Source: an uncultured Lachnospiraceae bacterium
GTDB taxonomy: Bacteria; Bacillota; Clostridia; Lachnospirales; Lachnospiraceae
DNA length: 18,622 nucleotides
Assembly (NCBI GenBank): GCA_900548905.1
Contig: URMK01000087.1
Span: 1-18,622, forward strand
Direction of reading: 5' to 3'
Part shown: piece after piece, positions 14,201-18,622 of the stretch
Position numbering within the stretch: position 1 is the stretch's first letter
Layout of the letters: every line of letters starts with the position of its first letter
Translations under genes and position numbers: made by a program
Notes under the pieces: model-generated
Seen by the model: the letters and a program-made list of their open reading frames with translations, nothing else
What the model was told of the DNA's origin: nothing
Database searches by the model: none

Positions 14201-15334
14201 ATGGATACCATACGAATTTATCTTGAGAATATGTTTGCCCGGCTTCCAGGGACTCCTGAAATCATGAAGCTGGAAAACGACATGCTCCACACGATGGAGG
14301 ATAAATACGAAGAACTGAAAAAAGAAGGGAAATCGGAAAATGAAGCCATCGGAATCGTTATTTCCGAGTTTGGTAACATTGATGAACTGATTGAAGAACT
14401 GGGTCTGAAGGCTGCGGCGGGTACGCAGGAAGCACCCCGGGAGGAAAACAGCCGGGAAAGGCAGCAAATGGGCAGTTCTGCGTACCCGGGACAGGAGGAC
14501 CCCTATGAAAGCTATGATTCCGGAGACATTTTCTTATCCCGGGAGCAGCTGGAGCAGGTTATCGGCGACTACCGCAGATATAACCGCCTGGTTGGGATCG
14601 GAGCCGCCCTGTGTATCATGGGCCCGGCCTTCCTGATTCTCACCAGCGGGCTGCTTGCTCCCAACAGCGGCGGGGTCACTGTTTTATCGAAATTATCCCG
14701 GATCCATTCCCTGCTGATGCTGCTTCCCCTTTTTCTCTGCCTTGCCGCCGGGCTTGGAATGCTGATTTATGGAAGCACCAGGCTGGAACAGTACAAATTC
14801 CTGAAGCATTCCAACCTGATTATCAGCCCTTCCCTGCAGGACTTTATTGCCCAGATGCAGGCAGATTTCCAGCCGCAGTGTGCGGTTATCATGACGGTTG
14901 GTGTTGTGCTGTGCGTCATTTCCCCGTTTACCCTGATCGCCCTTTCCCAGCTTGGTGAAAACACCTCACTGGGAGATCAATTTGGCGGAACCATCGGCAT
15001 TTTCTTCCTGCTTTTGTTTATTTCCATAGCCGTTTATCTTTTTATAACGGCAGGGACGGAAGAGGATCTTTATAAAATGCTTCTTCAGGAAAAAAAGAAA
15101 AAGGGAAAAAGCAGGAAAAAATATACGGTTTCTTCCGGTCAGGCGGGCCAGACCATCTCCCTAATCCTTTCCGTTTATTGGCCGCTGGTCACCTGTATTT
15201 ATTTTATTTGGAGTTTTCTGTTCGGCTCCTGGTCCACCAGCTGGCTGATATGGCCCCTGGCATCCGTTTTCAGGCATCTGCTGTGCTCCATCCTGGATAC
15301 GATGGAAAAGGAACAAAAGAAAGGGAAAAAATAA
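14201..15334 (+). CDS. HAAS-domain (permease prefix type) multi-pass membrane protein
   Basis: A 377-residue protein. Residues 1-70 form the helical prefix domain typical of HAAS/DUF1700-like proteins (LENMFARLPGTPEIMKLEND, then MEDKYEELKKEGKSENEAIG and SEFGNIDELIEELG). A polar linker (about 72-105) follows, then about six membrane segments, near 129-153, 169-192, 227-250, 262-283, 319-341 and 346-365. A Lys-rich loop (297-307) and Lys-rich tail are probably cytoplasmic. It has no enzyme motif. In the family the prefix domain is thought to relay signals between membrane and partner, and the gene is usually linked to a PadR repressor, as here (12-base gap, AAAGGA before the ATG). Exact function unknown. 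Confidence 0.8.
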   Translation: MDTIRIYLENMFARLPGTPEIMKLENDMLHTMEDKYEELKKEGKSENEAIGIVISEFGNIDELIEELGLKAAAGTQEAPREENSRERQQMGSSAYPGQEDPYESYDSGDIFLSREQLEQVIGDYRRYNRLVGIGAALCIMGPAFLILTSGLLAPNSGGVTVLSKLSRIHSLLMLLPLFLCLAAGLGMLIYGSTRLEQYKFLKHSNLIISPSLQDFIAQMQADFQPQCAVIMTVGVVLCVISPFTLIALSQLGENTSLGDQFGGTIGIFFLLLFISIAVYLFITAGTEEDLYKMLLQEKKKKGKSRKKYTVSSGQAGQTISLILSVYWPLVTCIYFIWSFLFGSWSTSWLIWPLASVFRHLLCSILDTMEKEQKKGKK

Positions 15335-15390
15335 CTGTGAAAGAACGGATCCGTTTTGGAAACAAGAAGGAAGCATAACCGTACCACTGA

Positions 15391-15425
15391 AGAAAGGTCC
15401 GCGCAGTAAATACGCAGACCTTTCT
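15391..15425. terminator. hairpin between convergent operons, possible bidirectional terminator
   Basis: AGAAAGGTC (15391-15399) pairs perfectly with GACCTTTCT (15417-15425), with extra GCG/CGC pairing inside. It lies between the HAAS gene (plus) and the RsiV-like gene (minus). Neither strand has a proper T-run after it, so termination would be weak or factor-assisted. Confidence 0.4.
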
Positions 15426-15456
15426 CAGAACGGGGGAGCAAAAGGTATTCCGCCTG

Positions 15457-16392
15457 TTATTCCGCCGGTTTCTCTATTTCAAATTCCTGGAAGCCCATGT
15501 AGCCGGGCGCCACTTCGTACTTCTCAAAGCATACGACAGGATTTCCATCCTTATTAATATAAAATTTAGTGTTCTCATCCACACTCCGGAAACCTTCCAC
15601 CATATTATCTTCGGCTGCTTTCCCGATGCCCCAGTATACCGCTTTTTCATCTGCTGCATCCCTTTCCTTCATCTGGCGCAGGATGCTTTCGTTTGCAATT
15701 TCCACATAGTTGTCACCGAGAAGATCCTGAAGGGTGAGCTGTCTGTCCCCGGAAAGATCCAGATTGTAATAATAGCGGACTCCATATGCGGCCACCCATG
15801 CTTCATCCGTAGTTAATACCATGGAAAGGATATTACCCTGCTGGTATTTCACCTCATAATCCACATTAACGGCGATATCCCGGTTTCCCCATTCCTCTTC
15901 GGTCCCTCCTGTGGCAAAAAAGGCTTCTTTGTATTCTGCAAATTTCTGTTTTGCTTCCGCTACATAATTGTCCACAATACTCTGGATTTCCTGGTTAATA
16001 TCGCCCACAAAGGTTTCCTTCTGTGTGTCCGTATTATCCGTCTGCGTTTCCTCCAGCTGTATTTTGGGTACATTCACCGTAATATCATGGCCTTCATCCT
16101 TTTCATGATAAGAGCGGATGGTAAGTACCCTGGCAAGGGATCCTATAATGGGAAGCTCACTCATTTCCTTTGCAAATACTTCATTTGTGTTTAGACCGAT
16201 GGTCATGCATACGAGCAGCGCTGCCGCGGCTGTACCGCAATACCTGAAGATCTTTACGGTATTCCGCGACCGATGCTTTTTTAACGATTTTTCCTTATCC
16301 ATGGAACGGATGGCACCGTTTACCACATCCTTTAATTCTTCCGGGATTTCTATATTATCATATACTTTTTTTCCATCTTCAGGCTTTCTCAT
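15457..16392 (-). CDS. RsiV-like membrane-bound anti-sigma factor (DUF3298-type)
   Basis: A 311-residue protein: an N-terminal cytoplasmic part (1-46) that would bind the sigma factor, one membrane segment (about 47-69, TAAAALLVCMTIGL), then an extracellular region with a DUF4163/DUF3298-like fold (from about 105, containing the IAVNVDYEVKYQQGNILSMV and YYYNLDLSGDRQLTLQDLL motifs). This is the plan of Bacillus RsiV, which holds SigV until lysozyme binding exposes it to signal peptidase; here NEVFAKEM after the membrane segment is a plausible cleavage site. The start is the ATG at 16392 with GGAGGAG upstream; it overlaps the sigma gene by 14 bases (translational coupling). An earlier Met (16437) lies inside the sigma gene. 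Lysozyme sensing is inferred from family only. Confidence 0.82.
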   Translation of the reverse strand: MRKPEDGKKVYDNIEIPEELKDVVNGAIRSMDKEKSLKKHRSRNTVKIFRYCGTAAAALLVCMTIGLNTNEVFAKEMSELPIIGSLARVLTIRSYHEKDEGHDITVNVPKIQLEETQTDNTDTQKETFVGDINQEIQSIVDNYVAEAKQKFAEYKEAFFATGGTEEEWGNRDIAVNVDYEVKYQQGNILSMVLTTDEAWVAAYGVRYYYNLDLSGDRQLTLQDLLGDNYVEIANESILRQMKERDAADEKAVYWGIGKAAEDNMVEGFRSVDENTKFYINKDGNPVVCFEKYEVAPGYMGFQEFEIEKPAE

Positions 16393-16891
16393 AATTGATC
16401 TCCTCCAAACCTTTTTGCAGTTTTTTAAGAGCAGCATATAACCGGGATTTCACAGTACTTAAATTCGTTTTAGTAACATCGGATATTTCCTGAAGGCTTA
16501 GCTCCTCGTAGAAACGAAGGATGATTACCGTCTTCATTTCCTCCGGAAGCTTCTGTATTTCTTCGTAGACTTCGTTTGACTCCATGTCCGCTTTTCCGAA
16601 GCCCTCTTCCTGGTACGGTTCTTCTCTCATATTCGATGGTTCGGTACTGATTTCCTTCTTGTTTTTCCGAAGATACTGCAGCGCCTCATTAACCACAATC
16701 CGGTAAAACCAAGTTTTTATTGCCGACTTATTCCTAATTCCCCAGCATTTCTCCAGTGCCTGGCATATGGCATTCTGCACCACATCCAATGCGCTGTCCC
16801 TGTCCTGCACATAACTATAGGCCAAACGATAACATTTTTCCTGGTTTTCCAGGATATAGGCCACTGTCAGGTCATATATATCCTGCTTCAT
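16379..16891 (-). CDS. ECF (extracytoplasmic function) RNA polymerase sigma factor, SigV-like
   Basis: A 170-residue sigma-70-family protein with region 2 (about 15-80: LAYSYVQDRDSALDVVQNAI and KTWFYRIVVNEALQYLRK) and region 4 (about 110-160: LPEEMKTVIILRFYEELSLQ followed by EISDVTKTNLSTVKSRLYAA), and no regions 1 or 3. I chose the ATG at 16891 with GGAGGAG upstream; the longer frame back to 17011 adds 40 residues absent from the family. The anti-sigma gene overlaps its 3' end by 14 bases. The pair probably switches on envelope-stress genes. A candidate autoregulated promoter lies at 16976-17005. Confidence 0.9.
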   Translation of the reverse strand: MKQDIYDLTVAYILENQEKCYRLAYSYVQDRDSALDVVQNAICQALEKCWGIRNKSAIKTWFYRIVVNEALQYLRKNKKEISTEPSNMREEPYQEEGFGKADMESNEVYEEIQKLPEEMKTVIILRFYEELSLQEISDVTKTNLSTVKSRLYAALKKLQKGLEEINYEKA

Positions 16892-16975
16892 ATTAATCTC
16901 CTCCTGTATGCGGGCGTATGTCCTGATTGGAATACCCTTATGATTATCGTGAAAGCCTGAGCTTATGCGGCGGCT

Positions 16976-17005
16976 TTTACGATTGGACCGTTGTACAACG
17001 TTTCC
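16976..17005 (-). promoter_or_regulatory. candidate ECF-type promoter with internal palindrome
   Basis: On the minus strand GGAAAC (17005-17000) resembles an ECF -35 (TGAAAC), and CGTAAA (16981-16976) an ECF -10 (CGTC/CGTA), 18 bases apart, slightly longer than usual. Within the spacer is a perfect 12-base palindrome, CGTTGTACAACG (16989-17000). Such an element would let the sigma factor drive its own gene. I did not find a housekeeping promoter in 16892-17056. Confidence 0.35.
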
Positions 17006-17056
17006 TTTCATACTATAGATGGGCAGGGTTTATAAAAAGTTTGGATGAACGTCATT

Positions 17057-17635
17057 TTATTCTCTGGAATATTCTTCTATTTTTTTCTCCGTTTCTCTTA
17101 CGCACTCCTCCTGAAGCTGTTCCAGGACGGAGAACCCTTTTACCGCCTCTGCTGCATAAGTTTTCTGCAATTCGTATTCCAGAGGCAGCCAGGTACGGAT
17201 ATCGCTCTGGTTATGCTGTATGACAGCCTCCAGCTTGTCCAGCGCTTTATATACCCTGGCTTCCCTGGTTACCAGTGCCTCCATCTCTTCAAATAACGCG
17301 CTGGTCTCCTGATACAAAGGCTCCGGCAGGCTTTTAAGAAGATTGTGCACCGCCAGCTTCTCCACAGCCTCATGCCCCTGCGTTTTCTCAAATGCAGGGA
17401 TATCCCCCGTCACCGCCTCACCGATATCATGCAGCAGACACATACGGATGATCTTATCGGTATCCATATCCTCCAGTTCATCCTTCAATAAATATGCCAT
17501 TACCGCAGTCCGCCAGCTATGGGCCGCCACATTCTCCGCAACACCGTCCGCCGTCACACAGTGTCTGGGAACCGATTTCAGCTTTTCTATTTTTCCTAAA
17601 AATGCGATGAGTTGCTGCGCGCTCATTTTTTCCAT
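17057..17635 (-). CDS. HD-domain phosphohydrolase, YfbR/HDDC2-like (probable 5'-deoxynucleotidase)
   Basis: A 192-residue soluble, all-helical protein with the HD metal site: H39 (AAHSWR), H69-D70 (LLHDIGE), and D133 (ALDKLEAVI). E73 and D78 (GEAVTGD) are the extra residues typical of the YfbR/HDDC2 group, whose characterised members remove phosphate from deoxynucleoside 5'-monophosphates. The start is the ATG at 17635 with AGGAG five bases upstream; a longer frame (to 17683) begins before that site. The gene is separated from the sigma factor by 165 bases and from the lipoprotein by a terminator. Substrate is inferred from family resemblance only, and some relatives act on other nucleotides. 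Confidence 0.82.
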   Translation of the reverse strand: MEKMSAQQLIAFLGKIEKLKSVPRHCVTADGVAENVAAHSWRTAVMAYLLKDELEDMDTDKIIRMCLLHDIGEAVTGDIPAFEKTQGHEAVEKLAVHNLLKSLPEPLYQETSALFEEMEALVTREARVYKALDKLEAVIQHNQSDIRTWLPLEYELQKTYAAEAVKGFSVLEQLQEECVRETEKKIEEYSRE

Positions 17636-17697
17636 ATCTTCTCCTTTCCGGTACCTTCCATTTCGGAACACCTGCTGCGGCATGGTATCCGTCCTCT

Positions 17698-17737
17698 GAA
17701 AGAAAAGTAACCGTGCCCTTAATAAGAGTACGGTTAC
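17698..17737 (-). terminator. rho-independent terminator after the lipoprotein gene
   Basis: GTAACCGT (17707-17714) pairs with ACGGTTAC (17730-17737), and the stem continues inward to about 14 pairs with one mismatch and a 3-base loop. On the minus strand it is followed by TTTTCTTTC (17706-17698), as expected for termination of the lipoprotein transcript before the HD gene. Confidence 0.7.
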
Positions 17738-17778
17738 GTAAGTTTCTTATATGTAGTTATAGGTAATTATTTTTATTC

Positions 17779-18417
17779 TCAGTAGGCAATCATATCCTGA
17801 TCCAGCAGGCTGATGGCATCATCACTGAGTCCGTAATAGCCCTGTGCATCCTTTTCCACCTTAACAATGATGGATTTCTCCGCCTGATATCCCAGGTTAG
17901 CCATATTATCATTGATAACCTTGATAACCAGTTTTGCCAGATCATCGTTCAGCACCTGCTCATCGGTATAATCATCCGGATTGGCATTTGCGACGAAATC
18001 ATCCACTGCTGTGCTGATAGCCTCTTCACTGTTTACGATAACGTCTATAGGGCTTACCACAACTTCAACATTGTAGTCATCACCGTTCTTTACAGCTTCT
18101 TTTACTTCGAATTTGGATTTGCCGTATATCTGCTTATACATATCAACAATCTGCTGATATACATCGTCAGATACGCTGTCCAGCCCGTAATACTGCAGGA
18201 AGAAATCCGCCTCTACGCTGATTCCCTGCTCATACTCTTCTTTTGCTTCTTCTGCCGTGATTTCTACCAATTCCATATATCCCGTGGAATCTCCCAGATA
18301 AATATTGTTCAGTACGCCGTTTACGTACTTGCTGGCATCAAATCCACCTGCACACGCGGTAAGTGCCAGTGCGGTAACCATTGCCACAACTGCTGCTGCC
18401 ATCTTTTTCATACGCAT
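17779..18417 (-). CDS. lipoprotein of unknown function
   Basis: A 212-residue exported lipoprotein. The signal peptide (MRMKKMAAAVVAMVTALA) ends in the lipobox LTAC, so C22 would be lipidated. The mature part is acidic, starts AGGFDASKYVNGVLNNIYLG and is rich in Asp, Glu, Tyr and Val, alternating helical and strand-like stretches, with no catalytic motif. Proteins with this opening (KYVNGVLNNIYLGDSTGY) are, as far as I recall, common in Lachnospiraceae and uncharacterised; a DUF5105-like relation is possible but unproven. I chose the ATG at 18417, with GGGAGG 13 bases upstream. A second ATG two codons later gives an even longer gap, and the frame back to 18486 starts upstream of the promoter's -10. 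It is a single-gene transcript with a strong promoter and terminator. Confidence 0.8.
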   Translation of the reverse strand: MRMKKMAAAVVAMVTALALTACAGGFDASKYVNGVLNNIYLGDSTGYMELVEITAEEAKEEYEQGISVEADFFLQYYGLDSVSDDVYQQIVDMYKQIYGKSKFEVKEAVKNGDDYNVEVVVSPIDVIVNSEEAISTAVDDFVANANPDDYTDEQVLNDDLAKLVIKVINDNMANLGYQAEKSIIVKVEKDAQGYYGLSDDAISLLDQDMIAY

Positions 18418-18464
18418 AATATCTTTATTTCCTCCCAAAATGTGAAAATTCTGTGTCCTTGATA

Positions 18465-18493
18465 ATATTACGCTTGAATCCTGCATGTGTCAA
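18465..18493 (-). promoter_or_regulatory. sigma-A promoter of the lipoprotein gene
   Basis: On the minus strand TTGACA (18493-18488), a 17-base spacer and TAATAT (18470-18465). The mRNA leader would be about 40 bases and carry GGGAGG. The remaining 18494-18622 shows no gene that I can support. Confidence 0.85.
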
Positions 18494-18622
18494 TGGAATA
18501 ACAACTTTTTAAGAAAAATTTAAACATTTGTTGTAACCGTTCAGACGGCTCTTTGTGTCCTGGGGCATCCCCTCTCCTTTTCCCTGGGGTGGCAGTGCTG
18601 CAAGGTTCCTTACAGGGGCCGC

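Noticed and set aside
16892..17011. The 40-residue N-terminal extension of the sigma factor
   Set aside because: It lies before a strong GGAGGAG site, covers the candidate promoter and is absent from the ECF family.

Overview
This window reads as a chromosomal segment of a low-to-middle-GC Gram-positive anaerobe, most likely a gut Clostridia of the Lachnospiraceae type. That placement is inferred from TTGACA/TATAAT promoters, frequent extended -10 elements, strong AGGAGG ribosome sites, lipoproteins with an A/G-C lipobox, a SigV/RsiV-like pair and a PadR/HAAS pair. There are no rRNA or tRNA genes, no CRISPR array, and no transposase or phage genes. Apart from one palindromic element near the left end, everything looks like ordinary chromosome organised in short operons.

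Layout. (1) 1-1400, minus strand: an alpha/beta hydrolase, a 48-residue hydrophilic protein and a 97-base near-perfect palindrome at the end of that transcript. A short coding-like stretch just upstream of the hydrolase is read only with a one-base frameshift. (2) 1450-6664, plus strand: a GH78-type alpha-L-rhamnosidase-like glycosidase followed at once by a FadR-subfamily GntR regulator and a strong terminator. An IlvD/Edd-family dehydratase follows on its own promoter, suggesting release of a sugar or sugar acid, sensing by the regulator, and dehydration to a 2-keto-3-deoxy acid. (3) 6713-8264, plus strand: an autoregulated-looking TetR repressor translationally coupled to a CPBP-family membrane protease. 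(4) 13700-8316, minus strand: a five-gene operon for 2-aminoethylphosphonate (AEP) uptake and breakdown. It encodes an ATPase, a fused double permease, a binding lipoprotein, PhnW and PhnX, and would yield acetaldehyde, phosphate and alanine. (5) 13759-15334, plus strand: a PadR repressor and a HAAS-domain multi-pass membrane protein. (6) 18493-15457, minus strand: a lipoprotein of unknown function, an HD-domain phosphohydrolase, an ECF sigma factor and its RsiV-like membrane anti-sigma factor (a probable cell-envelope or lysozyme stress response).

The most interesting points are regulatory and structural. They are the palindrome with two mutually exclusive folds and flanking 6-base direct repeats; a 9-base dyad, CATCTGATG, found three times in the intergenic gaps of the sugar-acid cluster, once inside a terminator loop; a 28-base palindrome overlapping the transcription start of the TetR gene; and a palindrome inside the candidate ECF promoter. 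I saw no clearly new multi-gene system. The nearest candidate is the glycosidase/GntR/dehydratase module, whose substrate cannot be named from sequence alone.
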